A stretch of DNA of 64,000 bases from Variovorax sp. PCZ-1 (lineage in GTDB: Bacteria > Pseudomonadota > Gammaproteobacteria > Burkholderiales > Burkholderiaceae_C): assembly GCF_018413605.1 (NCBI RefSeq), contig NZ_JAHCDN010000001.1:992001-1056000 (forward strand). Direction: 5' to 3'. This document shows, piece by piece, positions 51,637-59,268 of the stretch. Position numbers and translations under genes: made by a program. The notes below the pieces were generated by a model. It ran no database searches. It was not told the DNA's origin and was given only the letters and a program-made list of their open reading frames with translations. How positions within the stretch are numbered: the first letter of the stretch is position 1; every line of letters starts with the position of its first letter.

Positions 51637-51673
51637 GCTTGTCGAAGGGCTTCGACAAGCTCAGCCCGAACGG
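51626..51673. repeat. Family B inverted pair after the DUF1801 gene
   Basis: CATTCGCCCTGAGCTTGTCG...GAAGGG followed by CTTCGACAAGCTCAGCCCGA...CGG; the two copies overlap at GGGCTTCG and form a long hairpin. Confidence 0.9.
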
Positions 51674-51689
51674 TTTAGTAAAGACTCAG

Positions 51690-52766
51690 TTAAATACCTT
51701 CGCATTCCAGCCGGATTTTTGAATAAAAACCATCTGTAGCCGGCGTATTGACTGCGCTAAGTGCTATTAAATAACTAGCATCGAATTGCTGGTAATTACG
51801 CTTGGTGGAGCTGAGGTAGCCCGGGTCGTAATGCAGCTCCAGCAGCTCTTTCACGACCTGAGCCAGCATCGAAGGGCTGCCTGAGCGAATCTGCTGCTGC
51901 CAAGCATCGATTACCGCATGCCCACGCAGATCGCGCAGCACATCGAGGCGTTTGCAGAAATACGCTGGGTCTTTCACGAAAAAATCGTAGTCTTCCAGCA
52001 AGAGCTTCACGCGCTCGTCCACAGGTAGCTCCACGCGCGCGCAAGGGCTCGCGCGCAGGGCTTGCATCAACGCATCGGGGATGCTCACATTGCCCACCTT
52101 TTTGCTTTCGCTCTCTGCCCATACGGTGCGGCTTGCATCGAGCTGCTTCAAGGCATGCCAGATGCGCATGTCGAATTGTTTTTGGCTGGGCTGCTCTGTG
52201 CCAGGGATGAGGCCGAGCACGGAGCTGCGATGCTCGGCCAAGGCTTCCAGATCAAGCACCTGCGCGCCTTCCCGCTCCAAGCCTTGCAGCAGACGCGTTT
52301 TGCCGCTGCCTGTGGGGCCGCAGATGACGCGGTAATTGAATTGGGTGGCTAATTTAGCGATGTCTTCAACGATGGCCGCGCGGAAGGCTTTGTAGCCGCC
52401 TTCGATGAGGGTGACTTCGAAGCCGATTTCGGAGAGGATCAAAGCGAGCGAGCCGCTGCGCTTGCCACCGCGCCAGCAATAGACGAGCGGCTTCCAGCCT
52501 TTGGGCAGAGAGATGACTTCGCGTTCGATATGCGCAGCGATGTTTTTTGCCGCAAGCGCTGCACCGCGTTTCTTCGCTTCAAAGGCGCTGGTCTGCACAT
52601 AGAAGGTGCCGATCTCGTGGCGCTCCGCGTCGTTGAGCGTTGGCCAGTTGAGCGCGCCGGGCAAGCGGTCTAGCGCGTATTCGCTTTCGCTGCGTGCATC
52701 GATGATGGCGCTGAATTGCGACAAGGCGCTTAATGCGTCTTGCGCCGTAATTTTCTTCAAGGCCAT
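51690..52766 (-). CDS. mnmH: tRNA 2-selenouridine synthase MnmH
   Basis: 358 aa. A rhodanese domain comes first (P-L-V-Y-C97-W-R-G-G-K-R-S-G-S-L, catalytic cysteine), then a P-loop domain with C-G-P-T-G-S-G-K-T (149-157). MnmH replaces sulfur with selenium, through a geranylated intermediate, at the wobble uridine of several tRNAs; it needs selenophosphate from SelD, which is not in this window. The C-terminal 25 residues include a family A repeat. Its start is adjacent to the tesA stop (52766/52766). Confidence 0.94.
   Translation of the reverse strand: MALKKITAQDALSALSQFSAIIDARSESEYALDRLPGALNWPTLNDAERHEIGTFYVQTSAFEAKKRGAALAAKNIAAHIEREVISLPKGWKPLVYCWRGGKRSGSLALILSEIGFEVTLIEGGYKAFRAAIVEDIAKLATQFNYRVICGPTGSGKTRLLQGLEREGAQVLDLEALAEHRSSVLGLIPGTEQPSQKQFDMRIWHALKQLDASRTVWAESESKKVGNVSIPDALMQALRASPCARVELPVDERVKLLLEDYDFFVKDPAYFCKRLDVLRDLRGHAVIDAWQQQIRSGSPSMLAQVVKELLELHYDPGYLSSTKRNYQQFDASYLIALSAVNTPATDGFYSKIRLECEGI
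51738..51780 (+). repeat. Family A repeat at the end of mnmH
   Basis: Forward copy TAGCCGGCGTATTGACTGCG then CTAAGTGCTATTAAATAACTAG; read antisense as S-Y-L-I-A-L-S-A-V-N-T-P-A-T in MnmH. Confidence 0.8.
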
Positions 52767-53425
52767 CAGAGCATTTTTCGTAAGGTGGGCCAGACGTTAT
52801 CCAGCATGATCGGGTGTGCTTCTTCTTTGGGGTGAATGCGGTCTGCTTGAAAGAATTTCAGCGGCTCAGCCAAATCGCCAATGCCTTTGAGGAAGAAAGG
52901 CACGAGCTGAGTCTTACGCGCTTTGGCTACGGCTTCAAAGGTGCTCGCAAACTTGGCCGAATAATCCGCGCCGTAGTTTGGCGGCACTTGCATGCCTACC
53001 AGCAGCACTTGCGCACCGACCTTTTGCGCCGCGTCTGTCATGGCGGTCAAATTGTCCTCCGTCATCTTCAAGGGCAGGCCGCGCAAGGCATCATTGCCGC
53101 CCAGCTCGATGATCACATGCGTGGGCTTGTGTTGGGTGAGTAGGGCGGGCAGGCGAGAGCGGCCGCCAGAAGTCGTGTCGCCACTGATGCTGGCGTTGAT
53201 TACTTTGGCAGCGATTTTTTGCTCGGCCAAGCGTTTTTCCAGCAAAGCCACCCAGCCTGTGCCCCGGCGCAGGCCATATTCAGCGCTGAGCGAATCGCCC
53301 ACCACCACAATCGTCTTTACTTTACTTTGCGCCTGAGCGCTGCCAAAAAATAGCCCCAGGCCCGCCACCGAGAGCGCCAAAGCGCTAAAGTGTCGTCTGT
53401 TCAAAGCCACTAACAGTTCATTCAT
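52766..53425 (-). CDS. tesA: SGNH/GDSL thioesterase TesA-like, periplasmic
   Basis: 219 aa from ATG 53425. The in-frame extension beyond it is the antisense of ybbA and has no signal peptide. After the start, N-R-R-H-F-S-A-L-A-L-S-V-A-G-L-G-L-F-F-G-S-A-Q-A gives a signal peptide (the double Arg could use Tat); a GTG at 53410 or TTG at 53404 are also plausible starts. Catalytic G-D-S-L (S in V-V-V-G-D-S-L), G-G-N-D (oxyanion) and D-x-I-H-P (Asp/His) identify an SGNH hydrolase of the TesA/arylesterase type. Confidence 0.88.
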   Translation of the reverse strand: MNELLVALNRRHFSALALSVAGLGLFFGSAQAQSKVKTIVVVGDSLSAEYGLRRGTGWVALLEKRLAEQKIAAKVINASISGDTTSGGRSRLPALLTQHKPTHVIIELGGNDALRGLPLKMTEDNLTAMTDAAQKVGAQVLLVGMQVPPNYGADYSAKFASTFEAVAKARKTQLVPFFLKGIGDLAEPLKFFQADRIHPKEEAHPIMLDNVWPTLRKML

Positions 53426-54095
53426 GTCTGATCCCATCATCTCCGTGGAGCACGTTTTCAAAAGCGTGACGGACTCCACCGGCACACTGGATATTTTGCG
53501 CGATATTGATTTCAACGTCCCAGCCAGGGAAACGGTTGCCATCGTCGGCGCTTCCGGCTCCGGAAAAAGCACGCTTTTGTCCATCATCGCAGGCTTAGAT
53601 GTGCCCACCAAAGGCACAGTCAAGCTCGCGGGGCAAGATTTATTTGCTTTCGGCGAGGATGATCGCGCCGCTTGGCGGGCGCAGAAAGTCGGTTTTGTGT
53701 TTCAGAGCTTTCAGCTTTTGGGCAATTTAACGGCTTTGGAGAATGTGATGCTGCCCTTGGAGCTGGCTGGCCGCAAAGATGCTCGGGCGCAAGCCACGGA
53801 AATGCTTAAGCGCGTGGGCTTGGCCGAGCGCTTGAATCATTACCCCAAAGTGATGAGCGGCGGCGAGCAACAGCGCGTGGCTTTGGCTCGCGCCTTTGTG
53901 GTCGAGCCAGCCGTATTGCTAGCTGACGAGCCCACAGGCAGCCTAGATTTCGCCACTGGTGAACGCGTGATTCAGCTCATGTTTGAACTCAACGCAGAGC
54001 GCGGCACAACGCTGGTGATGGTGACGCATGATCGTGGAATTGCCGCGCAGTGTAATCAGCGGGTGGTGATTGAGGCGGGGCGTATCGCTAGTTGA
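53424..54095 (+). CDS. ABC transporter ATPase of LolD/YbbA type
   Basis: 223 aa. Walker [10 protein letters not shown] (42-50), Q-loop F-Q-S-F-Q-L-L, signature M-S-G-G-E-Q-Q-R, Walker [13 protein letters not shown]. The MacB/LolD/YbbA subgroup usually pairs with an FtsX-like permease (for example E. coli ybbA with ybbP, next to tesA on the other strand). No permease follows here; instead there is a 625-bp repeat-rich noncoding segment. The start codons of this gene and tesA overlap by two bases (CATG), so each gene's upstream region lies inside the other. Confidence 0.9.
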   Translation: MSDPIISVEHVFKSVTDSTGTLDILRDIDFNVPARETVAIVGASGSGKSTLLSIIAGLDVPTKGTVKLAGQDLFAFGEDDRAAWRAQKVGFVFQSFQLLGNLTALENVMLPLELAGRKDARAQATEMLKRVGLAERLNHYPKVMSGGEQQRVALARAFVVEPAVLLADEPTGSLDFATGERVIQLMFELNAERGTTLVMVTHDRGIAAQCNQRVVIEAGRIAS

Positions 54096-54315
54096 CTTGG
54101 TGTGGCTGCTGCTTCGCCTGCACGCCACCCGCTCGCCTGCCGCGTGACGTGCCCGAAAAAGCCGAGGACTGTCTTTTCAGGCACTCGGTGCATGGTTTCC
54201 CGAGCTGCTTGTCTTTTGTAGCGATGATTGCATGGCTGGCCGCGCCCGACCGAGACAGTCTTCGTTTTTTCAGACCCATCACGCAGCGGATTGGGGTGGT
54301 TGGCGTGTCGTTACT

Positions 54316-54359
54316 AACTATCGAATTCATAGCGCTCTACGCCGTAAATATGCCGGCTA
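54316..54359 (-). repeat. Family A repeat inside the long inverted repeat
   Basis: Reverse-orientation copy: CTATCGAATTCATAGCGCTC, TACGCCGTAAATATGCCGGC; it has drifted in the core. Confidence 0.75.
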
Positions 54360-54381
54360 GCTGCTGAAATTGCTTTGATAA

Positions 54382-54409
54382 AAGCTAAGGATGCTCGCAT
54401 CTTTAGCTT
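54382..54409. other. Hairpin in the ybbA-lysC gap
   Basis: AAGCTAAGGATGC and GCATCTTTAGCTT arms, 13 bp with one mismatch (a G-T pair in RNA), loop of two bases. Confidence 0.45.
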
Positions 54410-54612
54410 GCGACACTGCCAATTAGCGCCGGAGCGGGATGCTTTGCACGGATGGCTTCTCGGTCGGGCGCGGCAAACCATGCAATCATCGCTACAAAAG
54501 ATCAGTAGCTCGTAGTATTCCGCTCAGAGCGCCATCAAGAAGACAGGCCGGGCGAAGCGTCACGCGCAGGTGTAGGCGAGCGGGTCAGTGAGGAACGGTC
54601 TAGGGCTTCCCA

Positions 54613-54639
54613 ACCCTTCGACAAGCTCAGGGCGAACGG
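54613..54639 (-). repeat. Family B repeat upstream of lysC
   Basis: CCCTTCGACAAGCTCAGGGC then GAACGG, reverse orientation, about 85 bp before the lysC ATG. Confidence 0.9.
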
Positions 54640-54654
54640 AAGTTTGACTCGATT

Positions 54655-54660
54655 TATAAT
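54655..54660 (+). promoter_or_regulatory. Possible -10 box for lysC
   Basis: A TATAAT 60 bp upstream of the lysC ATG. TTGACT at 54644-54649 is too close to serve as its -35 box, so only the -10 is supported. Confidence 0.35.
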
Positions 54661-54720
54661 CATAGGCTTTGCTGTTTGCAGCTGTGAACAGCGTTTTGTT
54701 AGCCTTTGAAATCACAAAAG

Positions 54721-55989
54721 ATGGCTTTGATCGTACATAAATATGGGGGCACCTCGATGGGGTCGCCCGAGCGCATTCGCAATGTGGCCAAGCGCGTGGC
54801 CAAATGGGCGCGGGCTGGGCATCAGATGGTGGTCGTGCCCTCTGCGATGAGCGGCGAGACCAATCGTTTGCTTGCACTGGCTAAAGAGCTCTCTCCGGCC
54901 AAACCCGGTATTGCTTATTCACGTGAGCTGGATCAACTGGCTGCCACCGGCGAGCAAGCTTCCTCTGCGCTGCTGGCGATTGCTTTGCAAGCAGAAGGCA
55001 TGGAGTCGGTCAGCTACAGCGGCTGGCAAGTGCCGATCAAGACGGATAGCTCGTTCACCAAAGCGCGCATTGAAAGCATTGATGACAAACGCATTCGCAC
55101 TGATTTATCTGCAGGCCGCGTGGTGATCGTCACTGGCTTTCAGGGCGTTGACCCGGAAGGTAATGTGACGACACTGGGCCGCGGTGGCTCTGATACTTCC
55201 GCTGTGGCCGTGGCCGCTGCGATGAAGGCCGCTGAATGCTTGATTTATACCGATGTGGATGGCGTGTACACGACCGATCCTCGCGTTGTGCCCGAGGCGC
55301 GCCGCTTGCATACCGTGAGCTTTGAAGAAATGCTGGAAATGGCCAGCATGGGCTCTAAGGTGCTGCAAATCCGCTCGGTGGAGTTTGCTGGCAAATACAA
55401 AGTGCCCCTGCGCGTGCTCTCCAGCTTCACGAACTGGGATATTGATATCAATGAAGAAGCCAAATCTGGCACTCTGATCACTTTTGAGGAAGATGAAAAC
55501 ATGGAACAAGCCGTCGTCTCCGGCATCGCTTTCAACCGCGACGAAGCCAAAATCTCGATCCTGGGCGTGCCCGACACCCCTGGTATCGCCTACAACATCT
55601 TGGGCGCAGTGGCCGATGCGAACATCGAAGTCGATGTGATCATCCAAAACATTTCCAAAGAAGGTAAAACAGATTTTTCCTTCACGGTGCATCGCAATGA
55701 TTACACCAAGACCTTGGATCTGCTCAAAGCCAAAGTCACGCCTAAGCTGGGCGCGGCTGAAGTCGTGGGCGATGCGAAGATTTGCAAAGTGAGCATTGTT
55801 GGCATCGGCATGCGTAGCCATGTGGGTATCGCCAGCAAAATGTTCCGCTCGCTGAGCGAAGAGGGCATCAATATCCAAATGATTTCCACCAGCGAGATCA
55901 AGACCTCGGTCGTGATCGACGAGAAATACATGGAGCTGGCCGTGCGCGCGCTGCACAAGGCGTTTGATTTGGATCAGCCTGCGGCTTGA
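54721..55989 (+). CDS. lysC: Aspartate kinase LysC
   Basis: 422 aa from ATG 54721 (M-A-L-I-V-H-K-Y-G-G-T-S-M-G-S), the standard kinase start. It phosphorylates aspartate, the first step towards lysine, threonine and methionine. The kinase domain has G-R-G-G-S-D-T-S-A and two C-terminal ACT modules (about 265-420) with F-S-F-T-V-H and the second ACT S-I-V-G-I-G-M-R-S-H-V-G-I-A, which bind inhibitory amino acids. A TATAAT at 54655-54660 may be its -10 box. A shared terminator follows. Confidence 0.95.
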   Translation: MALIVHKYGGTSMGSPERIRNVAKRVAKWARAGHQMVVVPSAMSGETNRLLALAKELSPAKPGIAYSRELDQLAATGEQASSALLAIALQAEGMESVSYSGWQVPIKTDSSFTKARIESIDDKRIRTDLSAGRVVIVTGFQGVDPEGNVTTLGRGGSDTSAVAVAAAMKAAECLIYTDVDGVYTTDPRVVPEARRLHTVSFEEMLEMASMGSKVLQIRSVEFAGKYKVPLRVLSSFTNWDIDINEEAKSGTLITFEEDENMEQAVVSGIAFNRDEAKISILGVPDTPGIAYNILGAVADANIEVDVIIQNISKEGKTDFSFTVHRNDYTKTLDLLKAKVTPKLGAAEVVGDAKICKVSIVGIGMRSHVGIASKMFRSLSEEGINIQMISTSEIKTSVVIDEKYMELAVRALHKAFDLDQPAA

Positions 55990-56004
55990 TTTTCAAATGC
56001 GCCA

Positions 56005-56034
56005 TGAAAAAAGCCACCGTGAGGTGGCTTTTTT
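56005..56034. terminator. Bidirectional terminator between lysC and cytochrome c
   Basis: A-run, GCCACC-GTG-AGGTGGC-type stem, T-run: works for both converging genes. Confidence 0.9.
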
Positions 56035-56052
56035 GTTGGATGCAATCAAGAA

Positions 56053-56379
56053 TTACTTGACCGTCATCACCCAAGCAGCGAGCTTGGTGGCTTCGGCTTC
56101 GCTCACCTGTGGGTTCGCTGGCATAGGCACAGGGCCCCAATTGCCTTTGCCGGGGGTGCTGCCTTTTTGGATGGCTGCGGCGAGCTTTTTCACAGCATCC
56201 GCATCGCCAGCGTATTTGGCAGACACGTCTTTGTAAGAGGGGCCGACCATTTTCTTGTCAACGGCGTGGCAAGCCATGCAGTTCTTGGCTTGTGCCAAAG
56301 CGGCATCAGCGAATGCAGGAGCTTGCACGCTCATGAGAGCGGCGGCGGCAGAGAAAAGGGCTAGAGCGCGGATTTTCAT
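56053..56379 (-). CDS. Class I cytochrome c (c551/c552-like), periplasmic
   Basis: 108 aa. A cleavable signal peptide ends near A-F-A-D-A (about 25), haem attachment motif C34-M-A-C37-H38, and a P-M-P-A-N-P segment about 50 residues later carries the likely axial methionine. Small monohaem cytochromes of this size shuttle electrons to oxidases or nitrite reductase. It stands alone, convergent with lysC and divergent from the Trp-rich protein gene. Confidence 0.92.
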   Translation of the reverse strand: MKIRALALFSAAAALMSVQAPAFADAALAQAKNCMACHAVDKKMVGPSYKDVSAKYAGDADAVKKLAAAIQKGSTPGKGNWGPVPMPANPQVSEAEATKLAAWVMTVK

Positions 56380-56555
56380 TGTCTTCCTTCAAAATACACA
56401 CTTGCTTGAACAGCCGATGCTGTCTTGCAATACACTGGAGATAACGCGATTTTAGGCAAACGGGTTGACATTCGGTTGCGACTTGGCCAAAACCCCTTAA
56501 TTCGCACCACTTTTGTGCAAAATTCTGGCTTTATAGCCACAAAAAGGAACTCGCA

Positions 56556-56807
56556 ATGTATTTTCTAGCCGCTGGCGTGATCTTGTTGTTACTGAAATTC
56601 TTTGAGATTGGCCCCGTGGGGCGATGGGGCTGGGGCGAGCATTGGTATCTTTTTGCCGCGCCATTCATCTTGGCAGTTGTATGGTGGGCTTGGGCAGATG
56701 CCTCGGGCTATACCAAGAAAAAGGCCATGGACAAGATGGATTTGCGCAAGAAAGAGCGGCTGGAGAAAAACCGCGATGCGCTGGGTATGGGCAACAAGCG
56801 CCGATAA
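56556..56807 (+). CDS. Small Trp-rich membrane protein (TIGR04438-like)
   Basis: 83 aa. M-Y-F-L-A-A-G-V-I-L-L-L-L-K-F-F-E-I-G-P-V starts the protein, then W-G-W-G-E-H-W-Y and W-W-A-W-A-D give two hydrophobic stretches with clustered tryptophans, followed by a basic tail K-K-K-A-M-D-K-M-D-L-R-K-K-E-R-L-E-K-N-R. This is the shape of TIGR04438 Trp-rich proteins in beta- and gammaproteobacteria; the function is unknown. The ATG is preceded by AAGGAAC. The truncated haemoglobin gene starts 13 bp after its stop. Confidence 0.85.
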   Translation: MYFLAAGVILLLLKFFEIGPVGRWGWGEHWYLFAAPFILAVVWWAWADASGYTKKKAMDKMDLRKKERLEKNRDALGMGNKRR

Positions 56808-56820
56808 GATGTAGATCAGC

Positions 56821-57231
56821 ATGCAAATACAAGAAAAGCCAGCCTTCGCTACACCTTATGAATGGATCGGCGGCGAAGAACGTGTCAAAGCGCTGATCGA
56901 GCGGTTTTACGATTTGATGGATTTGGAGCCTGAGTTTGCACGGCTGCGCGAGGTACATCCTCCTTCTCTTGAAAATTCCCGCGAACGCACTTTTTGGTTC
57001 ATCTGCGGCTGGCTGGGCGGCCCGCAGTATTACACCGAGAAATTTGGCCATCCGCGCCTGCGCGCGAGGCATCTGCACGTGCCGATTGGTATTCAAGAGC
57101 GCGATGAGTGGCTAGCTTGCATGGATCGCGCCATGGGTGAGACAGGCGTACCCGAAGACTTGCGCGCCAAGCTGCGCGAGAGCTTTTTCCAGACGGCGGA
57201 TTGGATGCGCAATCAAGGCGTGCCTCAGTAA
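56821..57231 (+). CDS. Group II truncated haemoglobin
   Basis: 136 aa, a 2-on-2 globin. E-W-I-G-G-E-E-R-V-K-A-L-I-E-R-F-Y-D-L-M begins helices A/B with the distal-pocket residues, and H-L-H-V-P-I-G-I-Q-E-R-D-E-W holds the proximal histidine region of helix F. F-W-F-I-C-G-W-L-G-G-P in the E helix is typical of group II. Suggested roles include oxygen or nitric oxide handling, but none is shown by sequence. It overlaps nothing; def starts 15 bp downstream. Confidence 0.93.
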   Translation: MQIQEKPAFATPYEWIGGEERVKALIERFYDLMDLEPEFARLREVHPPSLENSRERTFWFICGWLGGPQYYTEKFGHPRLRARHLHVPIGIQERDEWLACMDRAMGETGVPEDLRAKLRESFFQTADWMRNQGVPQ

Positions 57232-57246
57232 TTGGAGTCATAGGCT

Positions 57247-57873
57247 GTGGCAATCCGTGAGATTTTAAAAATGGGTGATCCGCGCTTGTTGCGTGTTGCT
57301 CAACCCGTGCGTGAGTTCAACACACCTGAGCTGCATGCGTTGCTGCAAGACATGCAAGACACGATGGCTGCTGCTAACGGCGCGGGCTTAGCCGCGCCGC
57401 AAATCGGCGTGGATCTGCAGCTCGTGATCTTCGGCAGCGGCCAGATCAATCCGCGCTACCCAGATGCGCCGCCTGTGCCGCGTACAGTATTGATCAATCC
57501 TGTGATCACACCATTTTCAATAGGAAAAAGCCCAATTACCGGCTTAGAATCTGCGCGAGATGCTATTGAATCGATAGCATTTGATTTGAACTACCAAGCA
57601 GATGCGAAAGACATGGAAGACGGCTGGGAGGGCTGCCTCTCCGTGCCCGGCTTGCGCGGCGCGGTACCACGCTTCGCCAAAATTCGCTATCAAGGATTCA
57701 ACGAGCTGGGTGAAACTATAGACCGCACGGTAGATGGCTTTCATGCACGCGTGGTACAGCATGAGTGCGATCATCTACACGGTATCTTGTATCCGATGCG
57801 GGTGAAAGATTTCTCGCGTTTTGGCTTTACAGAGATCCTGTTTCCAGAAATCAATGCTGCTGAGGATGATTAA
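57247..57873 (+). CDS. def: Peptide deformylase with a repeat-derived insertion
   Basis: 208 aa from GTG 57247. Fe/Zn ligands are C130 in E-G-C-L-S-V-P-G and H172-E-C-D-H176; the first motif [10 protein letters not shown] is intact. Residues about 92-122 sit between motif 1 and motif 2 and have no place in typical deformylases; about half of them ([14 protein letters not shown]) come from a family A repeat. The enzyme removes formyl groups from nascent proteins and is normally essential, so it should be functional. Length without the insertion is about 178 aa, the standard size. Confidence 0.93.
   Translation: MAIREILKMGDPRLLRVAQPVREFNTPELHALLQDMQDTMAAANGAGLAAPQIGVDLQLVIFGSGQINPRYPDAPPVPRTVLINPVITPFSIGKSPITGLESARDAIESIAFDLNYQADAKDMEDGWEGCLSVPGLRGAVPRFAKIRYQGFNELGETIDRTVDGFHARVVQHECDHLHGILYPMRVKDFSRFGFTEILFPEINAAEDD
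57538..57580 (+). repeat. Family A repeat inside def
   Basis: Forward copy ACCGGCTTAGAATCTGCGCG then AGATGCTATTGAATCGATAG, in the loop between the first two active-site motifs. Confidence 0.85.
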
Positions 57874-57874
57874 C

Positions 57875-58681
57875 TCAGCCTAAGGTGCAGACCACAGGTG
57901 TATGGTCAGAAGGGCGCTCATTCTTGCGAGGCGCTTTGTCGATGATGCAGCTTTGTACCTTCGGTTTTAAAGCATCGCTCACCAGCGTGTAGTCAATGCG
58001 CAGGCCTTTGTTGCGGCGGAAGGCCATGTCGCGGTAATCCCACCAGCTGTAGAGCTTGGGGGCTTGCTCGAAGAGTCTGAAAGCATCGTGCAAACCTAGA
58101 GCGAGCAAATGCTTGAACTGATCTCGCTCGGCCTCGGTGTGGTGAATTGTCTCTCGCAGGCCTTCGGGGTCGTGTGTGTCGCGGTCGTCGAAGGTGATGT
58201 TGAAATCGCCCACGAGCACGAGCTGTGGATGTGCAGCGAGCTCTTCGCGCAGCCAGTCACGCAGGCCGCGCAGCCAGCTCATCTTGTATTCAAATTTCTC
58301 CGTACCTGGCGCTTGGCCGTTGACGAAGTAGCCGTTGACTACGCGCACGCTACCTAGGCTTGTTTGCAGCGTTGCGGCGATGATGCGGCTTTGCTCGTCG
58401 GAGAAGCCTGGGATGTTTTTCTGCACATCCGTCACGGATTGAACGGAGTCTTTGCGAGTCAGCCAAGCCACACCGTTGTAGGTCTTCTGGCCAAACACCT
58501 GCGCGCTGTAGCCCGCTGCCTCAAACTCAGCGAACGGAAACTTCTCATCCGTCATCTTCAGCTCTTGCAAGCCCAGCGCATCAATCTTCTCGCCTTCAGG
58601 TTGTGCGGCCAGCCAATCCAAAACCTGCTGAGCACGGATGGTGAGAGAGTTAACGTTCCAGGTGGCAATTTTTAGAGTCAT
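57875..58681 (-). CDS. xthA: Exodeoxyribonuclease III (AP endonuclease) XthA
   Basis: 268 aa. Exo III-fold metal-binding residues are visible: K-I-A-T-W-N-V-N (N9), L-G-L-Q-E40-L-K, G-D-F-N-I, and S-D-H-T-P-V near the end. It cleaves 5' to abasic sites and degrades one strand from 3' ends in base excision repair. The C-terminal W-W-D-Y-R pattern is characteristic. It starts downstream of folA with a family A repeat in the gap; convergent with def, 1 bp apart. Confidence 0.95.
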   Translation of the reverse strand: MTLKIATWNVNSLTIRAQQVLDWLAAQPEGEKIDALGLQELKMTDEKFPFAEFEAAGYSAQVFGQKTYNGVAWLTRKDSVQSVTDVQKNIPGFSDEQSRIIAATLQTSLGSVRVVNGYFVNGQAPGTEKFEYKMSWLRGLRDWLREELAAHPQLVLVGDFNITFDDRDTHDPEGLRETIHHTEAERDQFKHLLALGLHDAFRLFEQAPKLYSWWDYRDMAFRRNKGLRIDYTLVSDALKPKVQSCIIDKAPRKNERPSDHTPVVCTLG

Positions 58682-58691
58682 TTTGGCCTTT

Positions 58692-58733
58692 CGCCTTTAT
58701 AGAATCTGCGCAGAGTGCTATTAAATTAATAGT
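58692..58733 (+). repeat. Family A repeat between folA and xthA
   Basis: Forward copy: TTTATAGAATCTGCGCAGAG then TGCTATTAAATTAATAG; both hairpin arms are intact, but GCCGGC is replaced by TCGCC. Confidence 0.85.
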
Positions 58734-58747
58734 ATTTATGGGATCTA

Positions 58748-59251
58748 TCAAGCACGTTGATAAGTCACAAAATCAAGCTTCAGGCCATTGGTCGCAGTGA
58801 GTTGATCGCGTTCTGTCTCACGCCACGACGCATCCACAGCTGGCGCAAAAGCATCACCTTCAAACTCTGCATCAATCTCCGTGATCACCAGCTTCTGCGC
58901 TAATGGTAGCGCCTGCGCATAAATCTGAGCACCGCCAATCACCCACACCTCGCTGCTGCCCAATTGCTCACAAATCAATAGCGCCTCGCGCAGATTCTGT
59001 GCCGGCGAAGTGCCATTTTTCTTTAAATTTTCACGGGTGGCAACATCTGAAGAGATCACCACATTCATACGCCCTGGCAGAGGCCGAAATTTCGCGGGCA
59101 GCGAATCCCAAGTCTTGCGCCCCATGATCACAGGATGCCCCAGCGTCGTGCGCTTGAAATGCGCGAGGTCTTCAGGCAAATGCCAAGGCATCTTGCCGTC
59201 TTTGCCGATCACTCGGCCCTTGGCTTGCGCCCAGATGAGGTTGATTTGCAT
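58748..59251 (-). CDS. folA: Dihydrofolate reductase FolA
   Basis: 167 aa from ATG 59251, matching the family start M-x-I-N-L-I-W-A; a GTG at 59272 that overlaps the thyA stop (GTGA) is an alternative. Motifs G-K-D-G-K-M-P-W-H-L-P-E-D, V-I-M-G-R-K-T-W-D-S-L and W-V-I-G-G-A-Q-I-Y are present. It regenerates tetrahydrofolate used by ThyA, encoded just upstream. A family A repeat encodes about 12 residues (P-A-Q-N-L-R-E-A-L-L-I-C) before the W-V-I-G-G segment. Confidence 0.95.
   Translation of the reverse strand: MQINLIWAQAKGRVIGKDGKMPWHLPEDLAHFKRTTLGHPVIMGRKTWDSLPAKFRPLPGRMNVVISSDVATRENLKKNGTSPAQNLREALLICEQLGSSEVWVIGGAQIYAQALPLAQKLVITEIDAEFEGDAFAPAVDASWRETERDQLTATNGLKLDFVTYQRA
58974..59008 (-). 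repeat. Family A repeat inside folA
   Basis: Reverse-orientation copy AATAGCGCCTCGCGCAGATT then CTGTGCCGGC; open in the frame also used by the hsdR copy. Confidence 0.7.
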
Positions 59252-59268
59252 AAATCGCCAAGCACCGA

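Larger units (their letters stand above)
54126..54585. repeat. Long imperfect inverted repeat between ybbA and lysC
   Basis: Arms 54202-54255 and 54458-54511 pair with about 49 of 54 bases complementary (core GTAGCGATGATTGCATGG). Pairing extends outward patchily: ACCCGCTCGCCT at 54127-54138 with 54574-54585, GCGTGACG at 54142-54149 with 54558-54565, and CTGTCTT near 54170 with 54540. The roughly 200-bp centre contains a family A repeat and a small hairpin. No convincing protein is encoded. It may be a MITE-like element, a structured RNA or a rearranged repeat pair. Confidence 0.65.

Noticed and set aside
54088-54367. Two overlapping frames, one per strand, in the ybbA-lysC gap
   Set aside because: They run through the long inverted repeat and a family A repeat, with no conserved residues; the structure explains the open frames.
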